Assembly (NCBI RefSeq): GCF_001908275.1
Contig: NZ_CP018620.1
Coordinates: 4,092,001-4,156,000 of the forward strand
DNA length: 64,000 bases
Direction: 5' to 3'
DNA from: Paenibacillus xylanexedens
GTDB lineage: Bacteria > Bacillota > Bacilli > Paenibacillales > Paenibacillaceae
A program made the translations under genes and the position numbers. Shown piece by piece: positions 33,766 through 43,656 of this stretch. Position 1 is the stretch's first letter. Every line of letters begins with the position of its first letter. The notes beneath the pieces were generated by a model. The model had not been told where the DNA came from. It searched no databases and saw only the letters and a program-made list of their open reading frames with translations.

Positions 33766-34596
33766 TTAACCTTTAACTGCACCGGCAGTAAGGCCGCTGA
33801 CAATATACTTTTGCCCAAATAGATACAGGATGAATACAGGCAGCGAAGTGAGCACAAGATTGGCGAAGATTAGGTTCCAGTCCCGGCTGTATTTGCCGTA
33901 GAAATTGTAGATCGATAGTGGCATCGTCCATGTGGAGCTGTCTGTCAGGAAGTACACCGGAATCGTGATGTCATTCCAGACGGACATGAACACCATGATC
34001 GCTACCGTTGCGTTAACGGGCAGGATGAGCGGTGTGACGATGCGGAAGAACACCCCGAACACACTTGCTCCTTCCAGAAATGCCACTTCGTCCAGCGCTC
34101 GTGGAATGGTTTTGATAAATCCACTATACAAGAATACACTGAAAGCCGTATTTAACGCGGCGTAGATCAGGATGACACTTGTGATGCTGCCGTAGAATCC
34201 CAATCCCTGTACAACACGTATGGTCGTAATAATCGACATTGGCGCAATCAGTCCCATGAAGAAATACATGTAGATCGTGCCGGATAGTTTGGTTTCCCGA
34301 CGTGCCAGAATGAATGCCGCTGCCGAAGAGGCAACGATATTAATGATGGAAGATACGCCAGTAATCAAAATGCTGTTGAAGAACGCTCGCGACAGACCGC
34401 CTTCCTGGAAGACACGAACATAGTTCGAGAACTGCCATGTTTCCGGAAAACTCAGGGAGAAGCTAAGCACTTCGGCACTGGTTTTGAATGAACCAAAGAT
34501 CAGAATGACAAGCGGCAACAGAACGATAAGAGAGGCCAGAATCAGGAAACCTTCCACGATATAGTTGCGGATGGCGAGTTTGCGTGTATAGCCCAT
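33766..34596 (-). CDS. CUT1 sugar ABC transporter permease, MalG type
   Basis: A 276-residue inner-membrane permease with about six membrane segments. The loop that contacts the ATPase (EAA loop) reads DEVAFLEGASVFGVFFRIVTPLILPV, a degenerate form of the EAA-x3-G motif. It pairs with the MalF-type subunit encoded one base upstream in the operon. The ATPase is not in the operon, as is usual in Paenibacillus, where a shared MsmX-type ATPase serves many transporters. The sugar is unknown. Confidence 0.92.
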   Translation of the reverse strand: MGYTRKLAIRNYIVEGFLILASLIVLLPLVILIFGSFKTSAEVLSFSLSFPETWQFSNYVRVFQEGGLSRAFFNSILITGVSSIINIVASSAAAFILARRETKLSGTIYMYFFMGLIAPMSIITTIRVVQGLGFYGSITSVILIYAALNTAFSVFLYSGFIKTIPRALDEVAFLEGASVFGVFFRIVTPLILPVNATVAIMVFMSVWNDITIPVYFLTDSSTWTMPLSIYNFYGKYSRDWNLIFANLVLTSLPVFILYLFGQKYIVSGLTAGAVKG

Positions 34597-34597
34597 G

Positions 34598-35470
34598 TTA
34601 TTCCGTAACCTCCTTACGCCGCATGAAGATCAATAGCGGTATAGCAATAATGGTAACGACCACGAACAGAAGTGTGTTGACCGCGGTACCAAGTCCCCAG
34701 TTGCCTTCGCCGAAAGATCGCAGAATGATCGTACCTACGACCTGGGAAGCGTTACCCGGGCCACCACCGGTCATGACATATACTTCGGAGAATACTTTGA
34801 GTCCACCGATCAATGTCAGCATCAGGTTAATGTTAATCGCGGGCAGCAAGAGTGGTAGTGTGATCTTGAAAAAACTTCTCCACGAACTTGCGCCATCAAT
34901 CTTGGCTGCCTCGTAATACTCTTGAGAAATGGACTGCAGGCCCGCCAGATAGATGGCCATCTGGAACCCGGCACTCTGCCAGATCGAGACGATGGCAATC
35001 GTCCAGATCACAATCGATGGGTTAGTAAGCCAAGCTTGGCTTAACGAATGTAATCCTACGGATTCCAACAAATTGTTGATTGTACCTTCGGTACGCAACA
35101 TGGGAGTGAACAGAATGCTGATCACAAGGATGCTGAGAATAGAAGGGGAGTAGAAGATCGCGCGTAGCAGGTTCTTTGTTCTTAGTCGCATGTTAAGTCC
35201 TACGGCCAGCAATAGGCCGATGACATTTTTGCCAACGACGGTGACAATCGCAAATATTGCCGTGTTTTTCAGCGCCAGAATAAGCGTTTTGTCCGAGAAA
35301 ATTTTCTCGAAATTATCCCACCCGATGAACTTCAGCTCCAGCCGATCCAGCCGCCAATCCGTGAATGAATAATAGAAAGCGGCGAGAGCAGGCACAACGA
35401 AAAAGATGGAGTAGATAATCAGTGCGGGAAATATCATGTAATACGAGTACAGATTTTTAGTCCTTTTCAT
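34598..35470 (-). CDS. CUT1 sugar ABC transporter permease, MalF type
   Basis: A 290-residue permease with about six membrane segments and a clear EAA loop (YYEAAKIDGASSWRSFFKITLPLLLPA, about residues 187-213). GGAG lies eight bases upstream of the ATG. It lies between the solute-binding protein gene (68 bases upstream) and the second permease, forming one operon. Two permeases plus a binding protein are typical for oligosaccharide uptake. Confidence 0.93.
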   Translation of the reverse strand: MKRTKNLYSYYMIFPALIIYSIFFVVPALAAFYYSFTDWRLDRLELKFIGWDNFEKIFSDKTLILALKNTAIFAIVTVVGKNVIGLLLAVGLNMRLRTKNLLRAIFYSPSILSILVISILFTPMLRTEGTINNLLESVGLHSLSQAWLTNPSIVIWTIAIVSIWQSAGFQMAIYLAGLQSISQEYYEAAKIDGASSWRSFFKITLPLLLPAININLMLTLIGGLKVFSEVYVMTGGGPGNASQVVGTIILRSFGEGNWGLGTAVNTLLFVVVTIIAIPLLIFMRRKEVTE

Positions 35471-35538
35471 GTCTCACACTCCGTTATAACTAGGCAGCAT
35501 AACGGTCGATCCTGTTATGCTGCCTTATATTTCACTCT

Positions 35539-36852
35539 TTAGAAACCTTCTACACCTTTATCCTGCATCAGCTGACTGAACTTCTCATCCCAGGATTTCA
35601 GTACTTCTTCCGGTGACAATCCACCTGCAAATTGATCCTGCAACAATCGGTACAGTTCGCTGCGATCAACCAGCATATAAGCATCCGTTGTCAGCACGGT
35701 TTTCTTCGGCGTAATATAGTTGTCTACAATATCCTGCTTGTAAGCTGGCAATTCCGGTGTTGTGACGTCACTGAAATTGGATACATATCCTTTGGAATCG
35801 ACGATCTGTTGTGCGACATCCTTGGAAGCGATATAGTCTAGGAACTGTTTGGCTTCATCCAGATGTTTGGATTTCTTCGGAATGAACAGTTGTCCGCCCA
35901 GTGGACTTGCGCCCAGACTGGCATTATCCAACGATGGAATCGGGAATACGCCCAGTTCCATATTTGGATCTTGCTCGGCAACGCCTTCAATTAACCAATC
36001 GCCCATAAACATCATGGCAACTTCCTTGTTCAGGAATTTACCTACGGCCATGTCATAGCTGTCACTAAGCACATCCGTGTTGGTATACCCTTTGGTGTAA
36101 ATCTCGTATTGTTGCTCCAGGAATGTTTTGAATTCCGGGATATCAGACCATTTTTTCTTGTTGCTGTTCAACTCATCAAAAAAAGTCGGTTCATTTTTAG
36201 CTACAAAATCGGCAAAAGCTGCAGCAGGCCAGATGTTGGCAGCCCAGGCATCTTTGTAAGGCATGAATACAGGTGTAATGCCACTTGCTTTGATTTTTTC
36301 ACAGATCGCCAGGAATTCTTCGTAGTTGGTTGGAAGCGACAACCCGAGTTCTTCAAAGATTTGTTTGTTATAAACGACCCCTTGCATCCCCGTATCTTGG
36401 CTGACATGGAAGCTGTAGAGATGGCCACCAGAAGAGAGGACGTCTTTGTTCACAATTCTGCTTGCCCAAGGCTCGTTATCCAGAATCTCGAAGTTACGTT
36501 CAAGGTTCAGGTCTGTGACTGCGCTCGCCAGATTGTACTGAATAATATCAGGCGTTTCATCTACAGCCAGTTTGGTTTGCAGTACAGTTGTCGTTTGTTC
36601 CGCTGGAATCAGCTGCAAATTAACGCGAATGTTCGTTTGTTTTTCGAATGCATCAAGAATGTCCTGCTGGATGAAGGCAGAGTCCTGAGAACTTTTAGAG
36701 ATGGCCAGCTCCAATGTAACTTTGCCACTCTTGCTGTCCCCGCCAGCAGCTGTGCCGGAATCCGTACCTCCTGATCCACAAGCCGTTAACGAGACCGATA
36801 ATAAACTGGCCAGAATAATGGAAATCGCCTTTTTTCTTTTTATTGTTTTCAA
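35539..36852 (-). CDS. CUT1 sugar-binding lipoprotein
   Basis: A 437-residue extracellular solute-binding protein of family 1. The signal peptide ends in the lipobox SLTACG, followed by a Gly/Ser/Asp linker and the bilobal binding domain (EKQTNIRVNLQLIP, GDWLIEGV, SPLGGQLFIPKKSKHLDEAKQFLDYI). It captures a carbohydrate for the two downstream permeases. The start is TTG with GAGGGGGAT five bases upstream. The ligand cannot be read from the sequence. It is probably induced by the divergent two-component system. Confidence 0.93.
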   Translation of the reverse strand: MKTIKRKKAISIILASLLSVSLTACGSGGTDSGTAAGGDSKSGKVTLELAISKSSQDSAFIQQDILDAFEKQTNIRVNLQLIPAEQTTTVLQTKLAVDETPDIIQYNLASAVTDLNLERNFEILDNEPWASRIVNKDVLSSGGHLYSFHVSQDTGMQGVVYNKQIFEELGLSLPTNYEEFLAICEKIKASGITPVFMPYKDAWAANIWPAAAFADFVAKNEPTFFDELNSNKKKWSDIPEFKTFLEQQYEIYTKGYTNTDVLSDSYDMAVGKFLNKEVAMMFMGDWLIEGVAEQDPNMELGVFPIPSLDNASLGASPLGGQLFIPKKSKHLDEAKQFLDYIASKDVAQQIVDSKGYVSNFSDVTTPELPAYKQDIVDNYITPKKTVLTTDAYMLVDRSELYRLLQDQFAGGLSPEEVLKSWDEKFSQLMQDKGVEGF

Positions 36853-36973
36853 TGCAAATCCCCCTCTAAAACGTGTAGTGAATCCGTTTACAAGTCCGAT
36901 TATAGAGTCTTTTCCCTCGCCGGTACATGTCTGTGCTTGAACATTGATGTGTAAAATTCTGAACTTGAAATCG

Positions 36974-37000
36974 CTATCATTTCATGAAATACCGTGATAG
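36974..37000. promoter_or_regulatory. Dyad in the SBP/sensor kinase intergenic region
   Basis: ATTTCATGAAAT (36979-36990) is a perfect 12-bp palindrome. An outer inverted pair CTATCA (36974-36979) and TGATAG (36995-37000) has a different centre. Position between divergent genes suggests a regulator site; the binder is unknown. Confidence 0.4.
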
Positions 37001-37058
37001 AGTAGACATGAATGTAAGGGATTTCACATCATGTCAGAACAGGAGGGCACCTCTAAGA

Positions 37059-38822
37059 ATGGCAAAGCTCATACATAAGGCAACTCAATTCAGTTTGCAG
37101 ACGAAGGTGTTTTTGACGTTTCTGGCTCTGCTTTTGTTTGTGCTGGGCTGTTTTATCGTGTATGTGAATGTGATCGTTGTCCGACCGCTCAAACTGAAAA
37201 CAGAGCAGGATACGCTCGTTACAGCTACGAAGGTAAGAGAGCAAGTTGATCTCTACGTAGAACAACAGAACCAGATGTCACAGCGAATATTATCCAGCAA
37301 AAATATATTTGCAGCCATGGACAAGAGCTCCTCAGCGCATAGTAATTATGAAAGGCTGAAACAGATTCGGATCATCAAAGACATTATGTTTCAGGCCATC
37401 GGGCCGAGTATGAATATTAAGGACATGTCCATCTACGACAATCACGGGGTTCTCCTGACATCATATTTGGGTTCGGGCAATCCTCCCGCAATCCTGAACA
37501 CCATGATGGAGAGTAGTCAGGTCGGACGAGATTGGACGGAAAGTGGTTTTGTTCTGCTGCGTCAAGGCGATACGATCTCCTTTGTGCGCACGATCAATGA
37601 TCAGAACGGCAAGGTGTACGGTTATCTTAGCATCCAGATGGAACAGGCCTATATACAGAACCTAACGGAGGGCATTACCGCTGGCGATGTCTATATTCTG
37701 AATGAACAAGGGGAGCAGATGACGGGCTCGGAAGAGGGTGCGACATTTACCAATTGGACAAAGCCTGCATCAGACGAGGGACTGGATGTGGACAAAGACG
37801 ACAATTATATCACGCATTCCACTTCACCCAGTACAGGCTGGATCACGTATATCATAACGCCCAAAAAATCTGTTCTTGGCTCGATCCATTCGGTTCAGAC
37901 GATGTCCATTCTGCTGATTACAGCACTGATGCTGGTTTCGTTTGTGTATATCTTCTTGTCGACACGTAACCTGCTGCTGCCTATCCGCAAGCTACGCGGT
38001 CAGATCTGGCGCATGAACTACAGCAATATGAATCTGAAAGTGGATGAAACGCCGAAGAATAACGATCTCTTATTGCTGAATGAAGCCTTTCAGGATCTGA
38101 TGGAGAGGCTGCAGCAATCCATTGACCGGGAAAAATCGGCGCTTCATGAAGAAGTAAAGGCGCGTAATTCGGCGCTGCAAGCCCAGATTGCACCTCATTT
38201 TATTCATAATGTTCTATACCTGATCAGTATTGCCTCCCAAGAGGGAAAGACCAAAGTTGTATCGGATATGTGCAAACATCTTTCGGACAGTCTGCGTTAT
38301 ATTGTCTCTTCACCATACGCGCATGTGACTTTGGCTGAGGAGCTTCAACATACGAGACATTATCTGTCCCTTGTACAACAAAAGTACGAAGAGGATCTGG
38401 AGTGGGACATCTGTGCTGACGAGCTGGCGAACGCTATCCGGTTGCCGCGGTTGGTCATTCAGCCGTTTGTGGAAAACTGCATTGAACATGCCTTTGCCAA
38501 CACCACGCCGCCTTGGCGTATCCAGATTACCGTGAAGCAATATAACGGATTATGGGCTTTGGAGATCAAAGATAATGGAGAGGGCTTTCCACCGGATAAG
38601 ATCCAGGAGATTTTAGCCAATATTCAGGCATCGGGTTCTGGAATGAACCAGACTTCCGTTGGTGGAACAGCCCTTGGTAACATGGGGATTATCAATAGCG
38701 TCAATCGACTCAAACTAATGTATAACAACAGGCTCTTCATTAATATATTTAACAATCATGCGGAAGAGCAACATGGAGCAACAATTCAAATCATCGGCTC
38801 ACTGACAAAGGATTTTTACTAA
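37059..38822 (+). CDS. YesM-type sensor histidine kinase
   Basis: A 587-residue membrane kinase: first membrane segment at about residues 15-38, an extracytoplasmic sensor (about 40-285), second segment (about 288-312), HAMP linker, and a His_kinase domain. The phosphoacceptor region is QIAPHFIHNVLYLI, and the ATP site has RLVIQPFVENCIEHA, IKDNGEGFP and GNMGIINSVNRL. It would sense a sugar, or the loaded binding protein, and phosphorylate the next gene's product. ATG 37059 is chosen as it follows AGGAGGG, though by 12 bases; upstream in-frame starts have no site. Confidence 0.92.
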   Translation: MAKLIHKATQFSLQTKVFLTFLALLLFVLGCFIVYVNVIVVRPLKLKTEQDTLVTATKVREQVDLYVEQQNQMSQRILSSKNIFAAMDKSSSAHSNYERLKQIRIIKDIMFQAIGPSMNIKDMSIYDNHGVLLTSYLGSGNPPAILNTMMESSQVGRDWTESGFVLLRQGDTISFVRTINDQNGKVYGYLSIQMEQAYIQNLTEGITAGDVYILNEQGEQMTGSEEGATFTNWTKPASDEGLDVDKDDNYITHSTSPSTGWITYIITPKKSVLGSIHSVQTMSILLITALMLVSFVYIFLSTRNLLLPIRKLRGQIWRMNYSNMNLKVDETPKNNDLLLLNEAFQDLMERLQQSIDREKSALHEEVKARNSALQAQIAPHFIHNVLYLISIASQEGKTKVVSDMCKHLSDSLRYIVSSPYAHVTLAEELQHTRHYLSLVQQKYEEDLEWDICADELANAIRLPRLVIQPFVENCIEHAFANTTPPWRIQITVKQYNGLWALEIKDNGEGFPPDKIQEILANIQASGSGMNQTSVGGTALGNMGIINSVNRLKLMYNNRLFINIFNNHAEEQHGATIQIIGSLTKDFY

Positions 38823-38838
38823 CTAGGAGGCATAGGCA

Positions 38839-40365
38839 ATGTATAACGTTATGATCGTTGAGGATAGCAAACCGATATTACGTAATATTAAAATGCTCCT
38901 GGAAACGCTCAACTTCCCGATTCGTGTAGCGGCTACGGCAACGAATGGAGAGGAAGCCTTGGCAGCGTTAAAGCAGGAACCGATTGATCTGCTGTTGACA
39001 GATATTCGAATGCCAAAAATGGATGGCCTGTCCCTGATTGAGCAAGCCAAGCTTGCCAACCCGGATCTGAAGGTCATTCTAATTAGTGGGTACAGCGATT
39101 TTGAATACACAAGAAAAGCATTGAACCTGCAAGTGTTTGACTATTTGTTAAAACCTGTCGAGCGAGAGGCGCTTGAAGAAGTCATGGGTCGGGTAATTGA
39201 CCAACTTGATCAACAGATGTCCAAGGAACTGCTGGATTTGCAGGAAATCATTCATCCTCAATGTGAGACTACGCCGAAACAGGGGGAGGAGTTTCCGCCT
39301 TTATTCAGCCAGATGTTGATCATTATGAGCAAACAGCCTTTTACCACAGGGCATGAACGATGGGTACAGGTGGATCTTGAGGGTATAGTGCAGGATTTTT
39401 TTACATTCCATGCTTGTCGTGTGTACACCAGTCAAACCCCATATCAATTTGTTGCTTTTGTTAACAAGAGTGCACTTGAGGTGTACTCTTCCGTACATGA
39501 ATGTCTTGAATCGTTGCGACGGCATTTGGTTGCGCATGACATCGATGCGATCATTGGAGGACAACTTCTATTCGCTGAGTCTGGTAATCTGCCGGAGCTC
39601 TATCACCGCATGTCGTCCATTTTGTCTGAGCAGCAACGGTTGAAACAAGGATTAGCGCTGGATACCGGGAATCCGGTGTCGATGGCCAGATCAGAGACAG
39701 GCTGTCTGGATCCCGTGCAGGAATCTGCTTTTGTACAGATGATACAGGCTCGGCAGAAAGAACGGTTTGCTCTTAAGTTATCTGAATTGCTGAATCGATG
39801 GGCAGAGGAAAATGTACATATGACCGAGGTGGAGCGGTTTATTGGATTGATTGTAGACACGTTTGCTCATCTGTACGAGGAACAGGGGTCGGGCATGAGA
39901 TTGGGTCTGGAGCTTCGGTCAAGACAATTCGCCCATGCACAGTCCTATTCCGATTTTTGTCGGGAACTGACGGAATGGACGGGACAGTGCTTTGATATGC
40001 TGCAATCCCACGTTCGAAAAAGTAAAGCGATCCTGTTCGAACAGATTGACGATTACGTAAAACTAAATAAATACTCTCCATTGTCTATCAACGACATTGC
40101 CATGAAGTTTCACGTTAGCCCGTCGTATGTCAGCAGAGTGATCAAAAATGCAACGCAAATTACGTTTGTTCAGTATTATACCCAGCTTCGCATTCAGGAA
40201 GCCTGCAGACTGATGGAAAGTCAACCGGACATGAAGTTTAAGGAAGTTTCCGATTTGCTGTCGTTTAGCGATCAGCACTATTTCTCGAAGGTGTTCAAAG
40301 AGTATACGGGACTAAGTCCTACCGATTATAAACAACAGATGTCTGGTATAAAGACCCAATCATAG
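38839..40365 (+). CDS. YesN-type response regulator with AraC DNA-binding domain
   Basis: A 508-residue regulator. An N-terminal receiver domain (about residues 1-120) has phosphoacceptor Asp55 in LLLTDIRMPKMDG and Lys in LLKPVE. A long middle region of unclear fold follows. The C-terminal AraC domain (about 400-500) includes INDIAMKFHVSPSYVSRVIKNATQITFVQYYTQLRIQEA and FSDQHYFSKVFKEYTGLSPTDYK. It starts 16 bases after the kinase gene, with AGGAGG before the ATG. It likely activates the divergent sugar ABC operon. Confidence 0.94.
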   Translation: MYNVMIVEDSKPILRNIKMLLETLNFPIRVAATATNGEEALAALKQEPIDLLLTDIRMPKMDGLSLIEQAKLANPDLKVILISGYSDFEYTRKALNLQVFDYLLKPVEREALEEVMGRVIDQLDQQMSKELLDLQEIIHPQCETTPKQGEEFPPLFSQMLIIMSKQPFTTGHERWVQVDLEGIVQDFFTFHACRVYTSQTPYQFVAFVNKSALEVYSSVHECLESLRRHLVAHDIDAIIGGQLLFAESGNLPELYHRMSSILSEQQRLKQGLALDTGNPVSMARSETGCLDPVQESAFVQMIQARQKERFALKLSELLNRWAEENVHMTEVERFIGLIVDTFAHLYEEQGSGMRLGLELRSRQFAHAQSYSDFCRELTEWTGQCFDMLQSHVRKSKAILFEQIDDYVKLNKYSPLSINDIAMKFHVSPSYVSRVIKNATQITFVQYYTQLRIQEACRLMESQPDMKFKEVSDLLSFSDQHYFSKVFKEYTGLSPTDYKQQMSGIKTQS

Positions 40366-40437
40366 TTAACAAACCCTTTTTATTTATGTTATAATACTAA
40401 ACAAATACGGCTTGTTACTGAATTCATTCAGGCAATA

Positions 40438-40494
40438 CCTATGTATATTTACGCTCAAAGTCTCTTTGGGTGTGCATATATATGGGTTTTTTTG
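40438..40494 (+). terminator. Long stem-loop terminator between response regulator and chemoreceptor
   Basis: About 22 pairs, many of them G-U, form between 40438-40460 and 40464-40487, followed by seven T. A TATAAT at 40390-40395 lies upstream, so a short transcript ending here is possible. Confidence 0.7.
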
Positions 40495-40548
40495 CGTTTA
40501 CTTGCCGATTGATTCTACCAAAAATGGATAAAGAGAGGAAGATTCACT

Positions 40549-42594
40549 TTGGAAAAGAAAAAGAAAAAAAGGTCATTTTATAGGAAAGGAGGAGCCAGTT
40601 TACGATTAATGAGTACTAGACTCATTGCAGCTTTCCTTGCGGTGCTTATTATTCCCACTGCACTTATCGGTTATTTCTCGTATCATAGTGCCAAAGATCA
40701 AGTGCAACAAAAAATGACAGAGCCCATCAATACCATATTAACGATGACAGGACAGCATATTAACAATCTGATAGGGGAAAAAGCAGCATTATTGAGTTAT
40801 ATAGACAGTATGTATGGCTCCACTCCCAGTCAGGCGAACAACGAAACAGTACAAGTAGGAATCGACCAATTAGCTGATACATATCCTGATCTTCTTGCCA
40901 TCACTGTGGGCAGCGACCAAGGTGGTGTTATATCATCTCCAGCAATAGAAGATGTAACATATGATCCACGCAGCACAACATGGTACACCAATGGTATGAG
41001 TAACAATGGATCACTCTTTTTTTCGAGTATTATGACAGATCCGGTATCCGGGAAGATTTATGTAGAAATTTCAAAGGCTCTTTCAAATCAACAAGGTGTA
41101 GCAAGTATTAAACTTGATCTGGAGCGATTAGCAAACGAAATATCTTATGTGGATGTAGGAGGTAATGGGAGCCTCATTGTGGTTGACTCCAATCGAACCA
41201 TCGCAGCTTGGTCTGGTGCCATTGTAAAGGGTGGGGGAGGAGAGCTCGGCGGAGCACTGATCGAGGGAATTCCAGTCCATCCAAATACGGCTTCAAGTTC
41301 CGATGAACCGATGGCATTTTCCCAATTTGTTAGAACGGATCTGGCGTATGATCTGGAGGTTTATAACGGTGTTAATGCTTTGACGGGTTGGAATGTCATT
41401 GCTCTGATGGGGCATGAAGACTTTATTGCCGCTGCGAAGCCTATTATGGTATCCAGTCTAACCGTCATTGCTATCTCTGTATTGATTGCCGTTGTAATTA
41501 TTTTCTTCATTCTGCGATCTTTTATCGTACCTATGCAAAAACTGCGAAAGGCCACCCGTAGCGTAAGCGAAGGGAATCTGTCTGAACGGGTGAATCTGAA
41601 AACCGAAAACGAATTTGGTATATTGGCAAATGATTTTGATCAAATGACCAGTTCCCTTCAATCGGTGGTTGCTGAACTTCATCAGACATCATCGTTGTTG
41701 AGCCACTCTTCCCAAATGATTCAGGAAAGTACAGAACAAACCACCCAATCGGTTCAACATGTGGCTGAAACCATGCAACAGACTGCGGAATCAGCTATCG
41801 TTGGGGCGGAGAATTCGGAACAAACCGCGAATGCCGTAGAAGAGATGGCGAGAGGCATCAGTACAATTGCAGAATCTGCGAGTGCGATTGTGGATTCGGC
41901 TGAAGAGACGGAGCGCGCTGTTGCTAATGGTGGGAAAACGATAAATCAGGTCGGAGAACAAATGGAACATATTCTCGGAGCTGTTGAAGAAACTTCGGCA
42001 TTGATTAATGAGCTGTCCAGTCTGTCTGCCGAAGCCAATCGAATGAATGAAGCGATTGCGGATATCTCTCGGCAAACCAACCTACTATCACTGAATGCCT
42101 CTATTGAAGCATCAAGAGCAGGAGAACACGGAAAAGGTTTTGCTGTCGTTGCTGGTGAGGTGCGCACGTTATCGATGCAATCCAAACAGAGTGCGGACGA
42201 CATTGGCGCTACCATTGGCAAAATGCTCGACTTGATTGCCAAATCCACATCTCTTATGAATGATAAAGTTCGCAATCAAGTCGGTGAAGGAATGCGGATT
42301 AGCCAAGAAGCTTCTGCAACCATATCGAACATTGAACAATATACAACGCATATCGTGGATCAAATTCAGGATATTTCCGCTGTCTCCGAACAGTTGTCAG
42401 CCAGTACGGAAGAAGTTTCGGCTACAGTTGCCGCGATGAGTCATATCTCTAAAGTGTCGGCTGACAGTGCTCAGACAACTTCAGCAGCAGCCCAACAGCA
42501 AATGGCGGCAATGCAGGAGATATCGGCATCATCTGCACAGCTCTCCAAAACAGCTGAGAACATGCAAGAATTGGTTCGCCGGTTTAAGCTCTAG
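40549..42594 (+). CDS. Methyl-accepting chemotaxis protein with dCache-like sensor
   Basis: A 681-residue transmembrane chemoreceptor. A membrane segment at about residues 22-44 is followed by an extracytoplasmic dCache_1-type ligand domain (about 50-300), a second segment (about 305-327), HAMP (about 330-382) and a long coiled-coil signalling domain. The tip contacting CheA/CheW is [23 protein letters not shown], close to consensus. The start is TTG with AGAGGAAG seven bases upstream; a very basic lysine run follows. Proximity to the sugar-sensing genes suggests a sugar or related attractant, but this is inference. Confidence 0.93.
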   Translation: MEKKKKKRSFYRKGGASLRLMSTRLIAAFLAVLIIPTALIGYFSYHSAKDQVQQKMTEPINTILTMTGQHINNLIGEKAALLSYIDSMYGSTPSQANNETVQVGIDQLADTYPDLLAITVGSDQGGVISSPAIEDVTYDPRSTTWYTNGMSNNGSLFFSSIMTDPVSGKIYVEISKALSNQQGVASIKLDLERLANEISYVDVGGNGSLIVVDSNRTIAAWSGAIVKGGGGELGGALIEGIPVHPNTASSSDEPMAFSQFVRTDLAYDLEVYNGVNALTGWNVIALMGHEDFIAAAKPIMVSSLTVIAISVLIAVVIIFFILRSFIVPMQKLRKATRSVSEGNLSERVNLKTENEFGILANDFDQMTSSLQSVVAELHQTSSLLSHSSQMIQESTEQTTQSVQHVAETMQQTAESAIVGAENSEQTANAVEEMARGISTIAESASAIVDSAEETERAVANGGKTINQVGEQMEHILGAVEETSALINELSSLSAEANRMNEAIADISRQTNLLSLNASIEASRAGEHGKGFAVVAGEVRTLSMQSKQSADDIGATIGKMLDLIAKSTSLMNDKVRNQVGEGMRISQEASATISNIEQYTTHIVDQIQDISAVSEQLSASTEEVSATVAAMSHISKVSADSAQTTSAAAQQQMAAMQEISASSAQLSKTAENMQELVRRFKL

Positions 42595-42623
42595 TCCAAT
42601 TAAAGAAATTAAAGCACAAAAAC

Positions 42624-42648
42624 AAGTCGCTATATTAGCGGCTTTTTT
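42624..42648 (+). terminator. Terminator after the chemoreceptor gene
   Basis: AGTCGC pairs with GCGGCT around TATATTA, followed by six T. Confidence 0.82.
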
Positions 42649-42783
42649 GTATTTTAGTTTTCCTGTATTCCGGAAGAAACGGATTCGCAAATCAGATTAT
42701 AAAGGTAGGAAAATGCAATAATTCAGTGAATTTGTATATGAAGAGATCTGATAAAATGAATGAAAAGATAGGAGGGGGAACCC

Positions 42784-43539
42784 ATGAAAAAGCCGATGAT
42801 CGGTGTTCTGCCTTTGTACGACACAGACAAAAAAAGTTACTGGATGCTTCCAGAATATATGAACGCGATAGAAGGAGCAGGTGGGATTCCAATTATGCTG
42901 CCTTTGACAACGGATACCGAGATCATAGCAACGCTGGCTGATGAGTTCGATGGGTTCCTGTTCACCGGGGGACATGATCTCAATCCTGAGCTGTATCATG
43001 AGCATGCAGAGGTTACCTGTGGAGAGTTGTGTATTGAGCGCGATATGATGGAGTCGATGTTATTACAAAAGGTAATTGAGCTTGATAAGCCTGCCTTTGG
43101 CATATGCCGTGGACTACAGCTATTTAACGTTATTTTGGGTGGAACGTTGTATCAAGACATTCCGACTAGTCTTCAACTTCATGTGAACAAGTTCGTTAAT
43201 CATAAGCAAAGTCCGCCGTATACGAATCTTGTACATAATGTACATATTGAGAAAAATAATATCCTATACGATATTTTGCTAACAGATACGATAAAAGTGA
43301 ACAGTTATCACCATCAGGGAATCAAAATGTTATCGGATAAGTTAACTGCCGTGGCTGTCGCTGAAGATGGACTCATCGAATCCGTGGTCATGCCGAACCG
43401 TTCATTTGTTTTGGCTGTGCAATGGCATCCAGAGTACAGCTATAAAGTAGATGACTATAGTCAAAAGTTATTTGCAGCGTTTGTTAATGCTTCTCAATCC
43501 GCACGATATAATATCCATATTGAAGACATCACCGCATAA
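42784..43539 (+). CDS. Class I glutamine amidotransferase-like hydrolase (PuuD/peptidase C26)
   Basis: A 251-residue C26-family hydrolase resembling gamma-glutamyl-gamma-aminobutyrate hydrolase. The nucleophile is Cys in FGICRGLQLFNV (about residues 108-119), with His and Glu in VQWHPE near the end. FLFTGGHDLNPELY is the typical oxyanion region. It would cleave gamma-glutamyl amides in polyamine or GABA catabolism; no other puu genes lie adjacent. AGGAGGG lies before the ATG. Confidence 0.88.
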   Translation: MKKPMIGVLPLYDTDKKSYWMLPEYMNAIEGAGGIPIMLPLTTDTEIIATLADEFDGFLFTGGHDLNPELYHEHAEVTCGELCIERDMMESMLLQKVIELDKPAFGICRGLQLFNVILGGTLYQDIPTSLQLHVNKFVNHKQSPPYTNLVHNVHIEKNNILYDILLTDTIKVNSYHHQGIKMLSDKLTAVAVAEDGLIESVVMPNRSFVLAVQWHPEYSYKVDDYSQKLFAAFVNASQSARYNIHIEDITA

Positions 43540-43554
43540 ATTTGGAGTAGAAAA

Positions 43555-43600
43555 AAAGACCTCCTGTTTATAAAAACAGATTTATAAACAGGAGGTCTTT
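43555..43600. terminator. Strong bidirectional terminator
   Basis: A perfect 20-bp stem, 43555-43574 with 43581-43600, flanked by A and T runs, separates convergent genes. Confidence 0.95.
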
Positions 43601-43656
43601 GTATTGGTGAATGTAGTCGTAATAGTAATCGTGATATTACCATTGTTGTGGAATGA

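Noticed and set aside
35632..36774. Plus-strand frames opposite the sugar-binding lipoprotein gene
   Set aside because: They are antisense to a complete solute-binding protein gene and carry no recognisable domain.
40402..40494. Possible c-di-GMP (GEMM) riboswitch before the chemoreceptor gene
   Set aside because: AGGCAATACC and ACGCTCAAAG only loosely recall GEMM motifs. The segment is better explained as one long terminator stem, and it ends 55 bases before the gene.
40504..40511. Sigma-D-like -10 (GCCGATTG) before the chemoreceptor gene
   Set aside because: No TAAA-type -35 lies 14-16 bases upstream.
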